Below the pieces are notes generated by a model, which was given only the letters and a program-made list of their open reading frames with translations, did not search any database and was not told where the DNA came from. This document shows positions 16,911-24,490 of a stretch of 32,886 nucleotides of DNA, one piece after another. Each line of letters starts with the position of its first letter. Position 1 is the stretch's first letter. A program made the translations under genes and the position numbers. The stretch is from an uncultured Prevotella sp. (lineage in GTDB: Bacteria > Bacteroidota > Bacteroidia > Bacteroidales > Bacteroidaceae): NCBI GenBank assembly GCA_905233425.1, contig CAJOEC010000041.1:1-32886 (forward strand), read 5' to 3'.

Positions 16911-18095
16911 ATGATACAACCAGCAGAGAGATTGAATTTAGTGAGTGAATACTACTTCAGCCGCAAGCTGAAGGAAGTGGCCCAGCTGAACGCTGAAGGC
17001 AAGGACATCATCAGTCTGGCCATAGGCAGCCCTGACATGCCGCCGTCGGAACAGACCATAGAGAAGCTGTGTGAGGTGGCCCGCCGGCCCGACGCTCATG
17101 GCTACCAGCCCACCCAGGGCACGCCGGAGCTGCGCGAGGCCATGGCCGGATTCTACCGTCGGTGGTACGACGTGGACATCGACGCGAAGAGCGAGCTGCT
17201 GCCGCTCATAGGGTCGAAGGAGGGAATACTCCACATCACGCTGGCATTTGTGAACCCCGGCGACACGGTGCTCGTGCCCAACCCCGGCTACCCGACATAC
17301 ACATCGCTGTCGAAGATTCTCGGCGCAAACGTCGTCTACTATAACCTGAAGGAGGACAACGGCTGGCAGCCCGACTTCGACCAGCTGGAGGAAATATTGA
17401 ATAGCAAATCGTTGAATTGCAAATTGCTCTGGACCAACTACCCGAACATGCCGACGGGCGGTCGCGCCAATATGGAGACCTACGGTCGCTTGGTGCAGTT
17501 CGCCCGCGACAACAACATCGTGGTGGTGAACGACAACCCCTACTCGTTCATCCTTAACCGCGAGCGGCCACTGAGCATACTGCAGGTGTCGGGCGCTAAG
17601 GACTGCTGCATAGAGCTGAACTCCATGTCGAAGAGCCACAACATGCCGGGATGGCGCGTGGGAATGTGCGCCACAAACGCCGAGTTCATACAGTGGATAT
17701 TGAAGGTGCAGTCGAACATCGAGAGCGGAACGTTCCGGGGCATTCAGCTCGCCGCCGCCGAGGCCTACAGGAACAGCGACGAGTGGCACCGCGAGTACAA
17801 CGTGGAGGTCTACGCCCGCCGCCGCCGTCTGGCCGAGCAAATCATGGACGTGCTGGGCTGCACGTACGACCCGCATCAGGTGGGAATGTTCCTCTGGGGG
17901 CGCATCCCTGATATATATAATAATGTGGAGGAGCTGACAGAGCGCATGCTCCACGAGGCCCGCGTGTTCATCACCCCCGGCTTCATCTTCGGCTCCAACG
18001 GCGAAAGATATATACGCATCTCCCTCTGCGCCAAAGAAGAGAAAATCTCTGCTGCTCTTCAAAGGATAAGTCGTTTGTTTTCTAAGGATTTATAA
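16911..18095 (+). CDS. PLP-dependent aminotransferase, class I/II (aromatic operon)
   Basis: A 394-residue fold-type I aminotransferase. The PLP lysine is Lys241 in NSMSKSHNMPGWRVG. The substrate/PLP region includes LLWTNYPNMPTGG and VVNDNPYSFI, and the C-terminus has the arginine-containing GERYIRISLC. In this operon it most likely makes tyrosine and phenylalanine from their 2-oxo acids, or transaminates prephenate; the exact acceptor is inferred from context. It is the first gene behind the attenuator. The last codons (SKDL and stop) read into the AAGGATTT repeat that follows. In Bacteroides relatives a prephenate dehydratase gene usually precedes this gene, but none is present here. Confidence 0.9.
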   Translation: MIQPAERLNLVSEYYFSRKLKEVAQLNAEGKDIISLAIGSPDMPPSEQTIEKLCEVARRPDAHGYQPTQGTPELREAMAGFYRRWYDVDIDAKSELLPLIGSKEGILHITLAFVNPGDTVLVPNPGYPTYTSLSKILGANVVYYNLKEDNGWQPDFDQLEEILNSKSLNCKLLWTNYPNMPTGGRANMETYGRLVQFARDNNIVVVNDNPYSFILNRERPLSILQVSGAKDCCIELNSMSKSHNMPGWRVGMCATNAEFIQWILKVQSNIESGTFRGIQLAAAEAYRNSDEWHREYNVEVYARRRRLAEQIMDVLGCTYDPHQVGMFLWGRIPDIYNNVEELTERMLHEARVFITPGFIFGSNGERYIRISLCAKEEKISAALQRISRLFSKDL

Positions 18096-18475
18096 TAGTC
18101 TAAGGATTTTAGGGATTTAAAGGATTTATATCATTCTAAGGATTTTAAGGATTAATGTTATATGATTATCCGAATGTATCCGCAAGTGACCCTGAAAGGG
18201 TCTCCGTTCAATAACCGTAGGTCGGAACGACCTGCGGATAAGGCTGCGGAGGGAGGCAAGCACTCTGAAAGGCTACGGGTAGGCGAGCTTGCTCGGGAAT
18301 GGGAGTGCCCCAACGCCGCAGTTGGGCGACCCTTTCAGGGTCGATGCCACACATGCTTCCATTTGTCCGGGGGTACTACGTACCCTCGGTTATTGAGCGG
18401 CGACCCTTTCAGGGTCACATACGGACGATTGCGGATAATCCTTATAATCCTTTAAATCCTTAGAAAAATAAAGAA
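18079..18475. repeat. Palindromic MITE-like element inside the aromatic operon
   Basis: The 407-bp gap between the aminotransferase and DAHP synthase genes is almost entirely this element. The outer parts are inverted repeats of TCTAAGGATTTAAAGGATT and GATTATCCG (left about 18079-18175, right about 18432-18475). GACCCTGAAAGGGTC at 18188-18202 is matched by GACCCTTTCAGGGTC at 18402-18416, with a further copy at 18328-18342. The adjoining CAATAACCG is also inverted at the right. No ORF of note is seen. Confidence 0.87.
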
Positions 18476-18502
18476 AAAAGAACAAACAATATATTTAGAA
18501 AT

Positions 18503-19567
18503 ATGGAATTAGAGTTAGCACCACTTAATTTACCGAGTGACAATGAACGTCCCTTCGTGATTGCCGGCCCTTGCAGCGCCGAAACCGAGGAACAAGTGAT
18601 GGAAACCGCTACGCAGCTGGCCATGAAGGGCTGCCATAACTTCCGTGCCGGTGTGTGGAAGCCGCGCACTAAGCCCGGCGGCTTCGAGGGCAACGGCGAG
18701 AAAGCCCTGCCCTGGATGCAGCGCGTGAAGAAAGAGACGGGCATGAACGTGGCCACCGAGGTGGCAACGCCCGAGCATGTCGAGCTGGCTATGAAGTATG
18801 GCATCGACATACTTTGGATAGGCGCCCGCACAACCGCCAACCCCTTCGCTATGCAGGCGCTGGCCGACGCGCTGAGAGGCACCGACATCCCCGTCTTCGT
18901 GAAGAACCCCGTGAACCCCGACCTCGAACTGTGGATAGGGGCTATGGAGCGTCTCAACCAGGCTGGCGTGAAGCGCCTCGGCGCTGTGCACCGCGGATTC
19001 TCCTCCTACGAGCAGAAGATCTACCGCAACAATCCCATGTGGCAGATTCCCATCGAGCTGCACCGCCGCATCCCCGACCTGCCCATCATCAGCGACCCTT
19101 CACACATAGGCGGACGGCGCGAGCTGATAGCCCCGCTGTGCCAGCAGGCCATGGACCTCGGCTTCGACGGTCTGCTCGTGGAGAGCCATTGCGACCCCGA
19201 CAAGGCATGGAGCGACGCCAAGCAGCAGGTGACGCCCGACGTGCTCGACTACATCCTCTCGCTCCTCGTCATACGCGACGAGCACACCACCACCGAGGGC
19301 ATACAGCAGCTGCGCAAGCAGATTGACGAGCTCGACAACCAGATCATGGACATTCTGGCAAAGCGCATGAAGGTGTGCCGCGAGATTGGCCAGTACAAGA
19401 AGGAGCACAACATGACCGTGCTGCAGGCCTCGCGTTACAACGAGATTCTGAACAAGCGCGGAGTGCAGGGCACCCTCTGCGGCATGGCCCCCGAGTTCGT
19501 CGCCAAGGTTTTCGAGAGCATACACGAGGAGTCAGTACGACAGCAAATAGAAATCATCAACAAATAA
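18503..19567 (+). CDS. Bifunctional DAHP synthase / chorismate mutase type II
   Basis: A 354-residue fusion. The N-terminal part (about residues 10-260) is a DAHP synthase of the KDO8P-synthase-like type I-beta class, with FVIAGPCSAETEEQVMETA, WKPRTKPGGFEG, the FVKNP loop and ISDPSHIGGRREL. It condenses phosphoenolpyruvate with erythrose-4-phosphate, the first step of the shikimate pathway. The C-terminal part (about residues 265-350) is an AroQ-type chorismate mutase (IQQLRKQIDELDNQIMDILA, then RYNEILNKRG), converting chorismate to prephenate. Fusing the first step with the branch-point step suggests feedback control by tyrosine or phenylalanine; that is known for similar fusions and inferred here. 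It lies between the aminotransferase and prephenate dehydrogenase genes. Confidence 0.95.
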   Translation: MELELAPLNLPSDNERPFVIAGPCSAETEEQVMETATQLAMKGCHNFRAGVWKPRTKPGGFEGNGEKALPWMQRVKKETGMNVATEVATPEHVELAMKYGIDILWIGARTTANPFAMQALADALRGTDIPVFVKNPVNPDLELWIGAMERLNQAGVKRLGAVHRGFSSYEQKIYRNNPMWQIPIELHRRIPDLPIISDPSHIGGRRELIAPLCQQAMDLGFDGLLVESHCDPDKAWSDAKQQVTPDVLDYILSLLVIRDEHTTTEGIQQLRKQIDELDNQIMDILAKRMKVCREIGQYKKEHNMTVLQASRYNEILNKRGVQGTLCGMAPEFVAKVFESIHEESVRQQIEIINK

Positions 19568-19570
19568 GAC

Positions 19571-19701
19571 CCTCCCCCAACCCCTCCCTGTGAGGGAGGG
19601 GAGAGGTTACATTAACAATTAAAGTAAATAACATACAAGTAGAATACCCCCAACTATCATTCTACTCCCCTCCCTCACAGGGAGGGGTCGGGGGTGGGTC
19701 T
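19571..19701. repeat. Inverted pair of CCCCTCCCT palindromes
   Basis: CCCCTCCCTGTGAGGGAGGGG at 19581-19601 and its reverse complement at 19667-19687 lie at the two ends. Both have outer GACCC-CCCCC flanks in mirror orientation, so the 136-bp gap between genes forms one inverted-repeat element of about 130 bp. Half-copies are found inside genes at 3028-3085 and, decayed, at 27857-27892. Confidence 0.88.
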
Positions 19702-19703
19702 TT

Positions 19704-20498
19704 ATGAAGATATTAGTTATGGGTGCAGGCAAGATGGGGAGTTTCTTCATCGACCTGCTTAGTTTCGACCATGAGGTGGCCGTGTTCGAGCGCGACCCCA
19801 AGCGCATGAGGTTCACCTACAACTGTCAGCGTTTCACCACTTACGACGAGATCGAGTCCTTCCGCCCCGAGCTGCTCATCAATGCCGTGACGCTGAAATA
19901 CACCATTCCTGTCTTCAAGGAGGTAATACCCCATCTGCCGAAGGAGTGCATCATCAGCGACATCGCCAGCGTGAAGACCGACATGAAGGAGTTCTACGAG
20001 CAGACGGGCATGCGCTATGTCTCCACCCACCCGATGTTCGGCCCCACGTTTGCCAACCTACAGCAGCTCTCCGAGGAGAACGCCATCATCATCAGCGAGG
20101 GCGACTACATGGGCCGCATCTTCTTCAAGGACCTCTACCAGCGACTCGGACTGAACATCTACGAGTACACCTTCGAGGAGCACGACAAGACGGTGGCCTA
20201 CTCGCTCTCCATACCCTTTGTCTCCACCTTCGTCTTCGCCGCCGTGATGAAGCACCAGGACGCGCCCGGAACCACCTTCAAGCGCCACATGCGCATCGCC
20301 AAGGGCGTGCTCAACGAGGACGACTACCTGCTGCAGGAAATACTCTTCAACCCCTACACCCATGACCAGGTGTCGCAGATACGCACGGAGCTGAAGGAAC
20401 TGCTTGAAATCATCGACACGAAAGACGGCGACGGCATGAAGGCCTACCTCACCAAGATACGCAACAACGTGCGCCGCGACATAGAGATAAAGAAATAG
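19704..20498 (+). CDS. tyrA: Prephenate dehydrogenase
   Basis: A 264-residue protein that oxidatively decarboxylates prephenate to 4-hydroxyphenylpyruvate, the tyrosine branch. The N-terminal NAD(P)-binding fold is clear (MKILVMGAGKMGSFFIDLLS). ECIISDIASVKTDMKEF and the STHPMFGPTFANLQQ motif, with its family histidine, follow. The C-terminal helical half contains EHDKTVAYSLSIPFVSTFVF. There is no ACT regulatory domain, so the protein is a short form. The start at 19704 follows directly on the inverted-repeat element. As the last gene of the operon it completes the path from chorismate mutase product to the aminotransferase substrate for tyrosine. Confidence 0.92.
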   Translation: MKILVMGAGKMGSFFIDLLSFDHEVAVFERDPKRMRFTYNCQRFTTYDEIESFRPELLINAVTLKYTIPVFKEVIPHLPKECIISDIASVKTDMKEFYEQTGMRYVSTHPMFGPTFANLQQLSEENAIIISEGDYMGRIFFKDLYQRLGLNIYEYTFEEHDKTVAYSLSIPFVSTFVFAAVMKHQDAPGTTFKRHMRIAKGVLNEDDYLLQEILFNPYTHDQVSQIRTELKELLEIIDTKDGDGMKAYLTKIRNNVRRDIEIKK

Positions 20499-20570
20499 TC
20501 TCCCCTCAACCCCCGCCGCCACTCCCCAACCCCTCCGAGGCCTCTTCAGACCCCCTCCGAGGTCTCAAAA

Positions 20571-20640
20571 AGTCCGCGCCGTGCGAACTCCGAGTTCGCA
20601 CGGCGCGGACTGACAGTTCGCACGGCGCGAACTCAAAGTC
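20571..20640. repeat. Hairpin of AGTTCGC-type 20-mers
   Basis: AGTCCGCGCCGTGCGAACTC (20571-20590) and its exact complement (20592-20611) are separated by one base, giving a 20-bp perfect hairpin. A further unit (AGTTCGCACGGCGCGAACT) follows. The same 20-mer family forms a four-unit palindrome at 32356-32448. Confidence 0.93.
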
Positions 20641-20712
20641 CTCCCAGGCCCCTTTTTTGTGAACCCCGCGCCCCCATTCCACAGCCCCGGCAGCACCTTG
20701 CCACCCCCCCCC

Positions 20713-20834
20713 GGTGTAGGGGCAGGCCCCGTGCCAGCCCGATGCCCCCAAAGGGGCAATATTCACAGATGAAACGGCAAGCGCTTGTGTCCCTCACGCG
20801 GACATCGGGCTGGCACGGGGCCTGCCCCTACACC
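20713..20834. repeat. Perfect 32-bp inverted repeat
   Basis: The arms 20713-20744 and 20803-20834 are exact complements (they begin GGTGTAGGGGCAGGCC and end GGCCTGCCCCTACACC). They enclose 58 bp containing CCCCAAAGGGG. With the previous hairpin this accounts for most of the 461-bp spacer between tyrA and the Rpn-type gene. No gene is seen in it. Confidence 0.93.
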
Positions 20835-20898
20835 GTCGGAAAACATACATATTGTGGGTACAACATATTTACCAAATTCTCAAAATTTGAGCCGGATA

Positions 20899-20930
20899 TT
20901 TGGCTGTTTGGCTGAAAATGCTTAACTTTG
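20899..20930 (+). promoter_or_regulatory. Promoter of the Rpn-type nuclease gene
   Basis: The -33 box TTTG is at 20899-20902 and the -7 box TAACTTTG at 20923-20930, with 20-base spacing. The start codon lies 30 bases downstream of the -7 box. Confidence 0.82.
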
Positions 20931-20959
20931 CGGCGAATAATCATAAACAGCCACACGAT

Positions 20960-21829
20960 ATGGAAGGGAAATACCTCAACCCGAAGGCCGACGTGACCTT
21001 CAAGCGCATCTTCGGTGAGCATGAGGGGCTGGCCGTCAGCCTGCTCAATGCGCTGCTGCCCCTCGATCCGGGCAAGCAGATAGAGCACCTGGAGTTCATA
21101 CCCCCCGAGCTGGTGCCCGAGAACCCGATGAAAAAGAACAGCATCGTCGACGTGCGATGCCGTGAGACGGGCGGGCGGGAGTTCATCGTGGAGATGCAGA
21201 TGAACTGGAACAACGAGTTCCAGAACCGCGTCATCGTCAATGCAGCCAAGGTGATCGTGAAGCAGTTGGGCAAGGGCGAGGACTATACCCTGCTGAAGCC
21301 CGTCTATTCGCTGAACCTCATCAACGACGTGGGCTTCGACGCGCCGCCTGATAAGTTCTACCATGACTATGCCCTTGTGGATGTCGGCGACACCAACCGC
21401 CGCTTGGAGGGTCTGCGCTTCGTGTTCATCGAGCTGAAGAAGTTCAAGCCCAAGACCACTGCCGAGCGCAAGATGACTGTGCTGTGGCTGCGCTTTCTCA
21501 CCGAGATTGACGAGAACACCGTTGAGGCCCCCGCCGAGCTGCTGGAGAACCCCGACACCTGCCAGGCCTTGGAGATTTTGGAGCGGTCGGCCTACAGCGA
21601 GGGCCAGCTGTATGCCTACGAGCAGTTCTGGGATGCCGTGGTCAACGAGCGTGTCCTTATAGATGGTGGCTACAAGAAAGGCCGTGCCGAGGGGCTTGCC
21701 GAGGGCCGTGCCGTTGAGAGGATGGCCAATGCGCGGAGTCTGAAAGCTCACGGTGTCCCCGTAGAGTTGATTGCAGAAAGTCTAGGTCTCACAGCAACGG
21801 AAAGAGAGACCCTAAGAAGCGAATTGTAA
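20960..21829 (+). CDS. Rpn/PD-(D/E)XK nuclease family transposase-like protein
   Basis: A 289-residue member of the PDDEXK_2 (Rpn) group, annotated variously as 'putative transposase' or recombination-promoting nuclease. The N-terminus YLNPKADVTFKRIFGEHEG is diagnostic. The nuclease core is IVDVRCRETGGREFIVEMQM, with Asp, Glu and Gln in the D-(E)xQ arrangement. The C-terminus has the usual GYKKGRAEGLAEGRA helix followed by a short HTH-like GVPVELIAESLGLTATER. The first 20 codons of the longest frame include the promoter, so the start at 20960 is chosen. No inverted repeats typical of an insertion sequence flank it directly. The role is uncertain; relatives in E. coli cut DNA and raise RecA-independent recombination. 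Confidence 0.88.
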   Translation: MEGKYLNPKADVTFKRIFGEHEGLAVSLLNALLPLDPGKQIEHLEFIPPELVPENPMKKNSIVDVRCRETGGREFIVEMQMNWNNEFQNRVIVNAAKVIVKQLGKGEDYTLLKPVYSLNLINDVGFDAPPDKFYHDYALVDVGDTNRRLEGLRFVFIELKKFKPKTTAERKMTVLWLRFLTEIDENTVEAPAELLENPDTCQALEILERSAYSEGQLYAYEQFWDAVVNERVLIDGGYKKGRAEGLAEGRAVERMANARSLKAHGVPVELIAESLGLTATERETLRSEL

Positions 21830-21864
21830 CAATGCTCTCAAATAATAAATGTGTTTGATATAAA

Positions 21865-21900
21865 AGATGTGAAAACGTTCACGTCTTCGGTTGTTTTTTT
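21865..21900 (+). terminator. Intrinsic terminator after the Rpn-type gene
   Basis: AGATGTGAA (21865-21873) pairs with TTCACGTCT (21878-21886), including one G-U pair, around a 4-base loop. A T-rich tail ending in TTTTTTT follows. The tail is a few bases from the stem, so efficiency is uncertain. Confidence 0.6.
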
Positions 21901-21909
21901 GTACTTTTG
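21878..21909 (+). promoter_or_regulatory. Promoter of the TrpB-like gene
   Basis: The -7 box TACTTTTG (21902-21909) is clear. No good TTTG is found 20 bases upstream; TTCA at 21878-21881 is the nearest candidate. The 5' leader of about 60 bases is A-rich, and no leader peptide or terminator is seen in it. Confidence 0.55.
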
Positions 21910-21975
21910 CATCGGATTTTAAACGAGAACATATCTTTTTTTCTTAAACCAACCAAAATAACAAACAAAAACTTT

Positions 21976-23337
21976 ATGAAACAGAAGAAATTCATCCTTC
22001 AAGAGAGCGAACTCCCCCGTCAGTGGTACAACATCCAGGCCGACATGCCCAACAAGCCGCTGCCTCCCATCCATCCCGCCACCCACCAGCCGTTAGGCGT
22101 GGACGACCTGGCACACATCTTCCCCCGCGAGTGCTGCGTGCAGGAACTTGACACCGAGCATGCCTGGATTGACATTCCCGAGGAAGTGTTGGAGAAATAC
22201 ACATACTACCGCTCCACGCCGCTTGTGCGCGCCTACGCACTTGAGGAGGCACTTGGCACGCCCGCTCACATCTATTTCAAGAACGAGTCGACGAACCCCT
22301 TAGGTTCGCACAAGATAAACTCGGCCCTGCCGCAATGCTACTACGCCAAGATGGAGGGCACGACCAACGTGACCACCGAGACGGGCGCCGGACAATGGGG
22401 CGCCGCATTGAGCTACGCCGCCAAGGTCTACGGACTGGACTGCGCTGTCTACCAGGTGAAGATCACCATGCAGCAGAAGCCCTACCGCTCAAGCATCATG
22501 CGCACCTTCGGAGCCGCCGTCACCGGTTCGCCGTCGATGTCGACACGCGCCGGAAAGGACATTCTAACCGTAGACCCCACACACTCAGGCTCGCTTGGAA
22601 CAGCCATCAGCGAGGCCGTGGAGCTTGCCACGACGACTCCCAACTGCAAGTACACGCTGGGTTCGGTGCTCAACCACGTCGGTCTGCACCAGACCATCAT
22701 CGGACTGGAGGCCGAGAAGCAGATGGCCATGGCCGGCGAATATCCCGACATGGTGATTGCCTGCTTCGGCGGAGGCTCGAACTTCGGCGGCATTGCCTTC
22801 CCCTTCATGCGCCATAAGATTCTCGAAGGAAAGAAGACGGAGTTCATCGCCGCTGAGCCTGAGAGCTGCCCGAAGCTGACACGCGGAAAGTTCCAGTACG
22901 ACTTCGGCGACGAGGCCGGCTACACGCCCCTGCTGCCCATGTACACCCTGGGCCACCAGTTCAAGCCCGCCAACATCCACGCCGGCGGACTGCGCTACCA
23001 CGGTGCCGGCATGATCGTGTCGCAGCTCATCAAGGACGGCTATATGTATGGTGTAGACATACCACAGCTTGAGAGCTTCGATGCCGGTATGCTCTTCGCA
23101 CGCACCGAGGGCATCATCCCCGCCCCGGAGAGCTGCCACGCCATAGCCGCAACCATCCGCGAGGCCAACAAGTGCAAGGAGACGGGCGAGGAGAAGGTCA
23201 TACTCTTCAACCTCTCTGGACACGGACTCATCGACATGCCAAGCTACGACCTCTACGTCAACGGCGACCTCCAGAACTACGCCCTCAGCGACGAGATCAT
23301 CGAGAAGAATGTGGCTGAGCTTCAGCAAATAGTCTGA
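21976..23337 (+). CDS. Tryptophan synthase beta-like PLP enzyme (TrpB2 type)
   Basis: A 453-residue PLP enzyme of the TrpB2 class, about 50 residues longer than classical TrpB. The PLP lysine is Lys113 in NPLGSHKINSALPQ, and the phosphate-binding glycine loop is CFGGGSNFGG. The N-terminal extension (ELPRQWYNIQADMPNKPLPP) is typical of TrpB2. It would join indole and serine to make tryptophan. No trpA or other trp gene is nearby, and solo TrpB2 enzymes are thought to salvage indole; that role is inferred. The longest frame starts at 21907, but this includes the promoter leader, and MKQKKFILQESELPRQW at 21976 is the natural start. The 3' end overlaps the convergent pyruvyl transferase gene by 41 bp. 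Confidence 0.93.
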   Translation: MKQKKFILQESELPRQWYNIQADMPNKPLPPIHPATHQPLGVDDLAHIFPRECCVQELDTEHAWIDIPEEVLEKYTYYRSTPLVRAYALEEALGTPAHIYFKNESTNPLGSHKINSALPQCYYAKMEGTTNVTTETGAGQWGAALSYAAKVYGLDCAVYQVKITMQQKPYRSSIMRTFGAAVTGSPSMSTRAGKDILTVDPTHSGSLGTAISEAVELATTTPNCKYTLGSVLNHVGLHQTIIGLEAEKQMAMAGEYPDMVIACFGGGSNFGGIAFPFMRHKILEGKKTEFIAAEPESCPKLTRGKFQYDFGDEAGYTPLLPMYTLGHQFKPANIHAGGLRYHGAGMIVSQLIKDGYMYGVDIPQLESFDAGMLFARTEGIIPAPESCHAIAATIREANKCKETGEEKVILFNLSGHGLIDMPSYDLYVNGDLQNYALSDEIIEKNVAELQQIV

Positions 23338-24490
23338 CGAGAAAGCCGATAGACTTTTCGCGCCAGTATTCAAGTCGGCGGTCGGTCTCTTCCCAGTCAA
23401 TAGGCTCATTGAGATGCTGCAATTGTGCAACATTCTCAATGAGCCTGTTTTCAAGTCCGAAGATGGCAAGCAGCGACCGCAGACGTGCCACTCCCCGGCC
23501 ATTGTTTATGCACACGACGAAAGGCTTGTGGAAGAGAATGGAAAAAACTGTAGCGTGGAACGAGTCGGTAATGACATAGTGCGCATCGATGAAAGCCCTG
23601 AGCCAGCTTTCCACTGGTGGCTGTATGCGCTGTGCTACATCGACACGTTTGTTCCCGCTGAAGGCGTTTATGTAGAATGGCTGCAGACGATGTTGAGAGT
23701 TGAGTGTTGAGGGTTGAGTGTTGAGGGTTGAGTGTTGAGGGTTGAACGTTGAAGAGGTGATGCTGTTGATGGTCTGCTGTAGGAGTGGCGAGTCGTCGAG
23801 GGTGTAGCAGAACAAGTTGCCTGGACTTTGTGGTACTGTCGCCTGTCTCACTATCTTCTCATAGTCTGTCGGCAGAAGCAGCATCGTGGGGTCGAGCACC
23901 CACTCTGCCTCCACTCCGAAATATTGTCGGCAGAGTTCCATGCCCGATTCTTCGCGCACCGACACTCCGTCGAACCGCGCAATAGCATCACGGCACAGTC
24001 TGACCTGTGCGTCGGTGTATTCGCGGCTGTCCGTGCCGAAGGATGCGGCGTAGGCTACACGCCGCACGTTCCAGTGGGCCGTGAAGTCGAGGAACGCATT
24101 GCCAATATTTCGGAAGAACACAGGCCTCCACACCTGGTCGCTGCCCACAACATAGCCGTCGAAATCGCTTTCTCTGAGGCTGTTAAGGCGCCAAAGCCAG
24201 AAGCTGTTGATGTGCTGGCTGACGAATCGCTCGGTGTGTTGCCGTATGACAGGAGCCAGTTGCTTCATCTTCCGCTCGTAAAGGATATAGCAGTCCTCTT
24301 TGTCGATGAAACGTTGCTTCAGTCGGTTGATGATGCGGCTTGGCGGAATATTCAGGCCTAACGAGAACTCTTTCTTGCGCAAAACCACGGCTTGATGTCC
24401 CAGGCGCTGAAGCACGGTCTGCAGGGCGTATGCCTGAAGCAGTCCGCCGTAATTGGTATGGAGTGGGAGGGTGAAAATGGCCAGTCTCAT
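23297..24490 (-). CDS. Polysaccharide pyruvyl transferase family protein
   Basis: A 397-residue protein of the polysaccharide pyruvyl transferase (WcaK/CsaB) family, which adds pyruvate ketals to sugars of cell-surface polysaccharides using phosphoenolpyruvate. The N-terminus MRLAIFTLPLHTNYGGLLQAYALQTVLQRLGHQ, the YVVGSDQVWRP motif and the C-terminal YVITDSFHATVFSILFHKPF are characteristic. The start at 24490 overlaps the stop of the upstream gene in an ATGA, so the two are translationally coupled. A stretch of about 20 residues at positions 247-266, encoded by the TTGAG heptad repeat, replaces the linker between the halves. No glycosyltransferase genes are adjacent, so the target glycan is unknown. 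Confidence 0.9.
   Translation of the reverse strand: MRLAIFTLPLHTNYGGLLQAYALQTVLQRLGHQAVVLRKKEFSLGLNIPPSRIINRLKQRFIDKEDCYILYERKMKQLAPVIRQHTERFVSQHINSFWLWRLNSLRESDFDGYVVGSDQVWRPVFFRNIGNAFLDFTAHWNVRRVAYAASFGTDSREYTDAQVRLCRDAIARFDGVSVREESGMELCRQYFGVEAEWVLDPTMLLLPTDYEKIVRQATVPQSPGNLFCYTLDDSPLLQQTINSITSSTFNPQHSTLNTQPSTLNSQHRLQPFYINAFSGNKRVDVAQRIQPPVESWLRAFIDAHYVITDSFHATVFSILFHKPFVVCINNGRGVARLRSLLAIFGLENRLIENVAQLQHLNEPIDWEETDRRLEYWREKSIGFLVRLFAEAQPHSSR
23692..23752. repeat. In-frame heptad repeat in the pyruvyl transferase gene
   Basis: About eight copies of TTGAGTG/TTGAGGG on the plus strand are read from the minus strand as FNPQHSTLNTQPSTLNSQH. The unit and orientation are the same as in the array at 16461-16655. 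Confidence 0.93.

Noticed and set aside
20960..21829. Intact insertion sequence around the Rpn-type gene
   Set aside because: The upstream 32-bp inverted repeat closes before the gene, and no matching end or target duplication is seen downstream.
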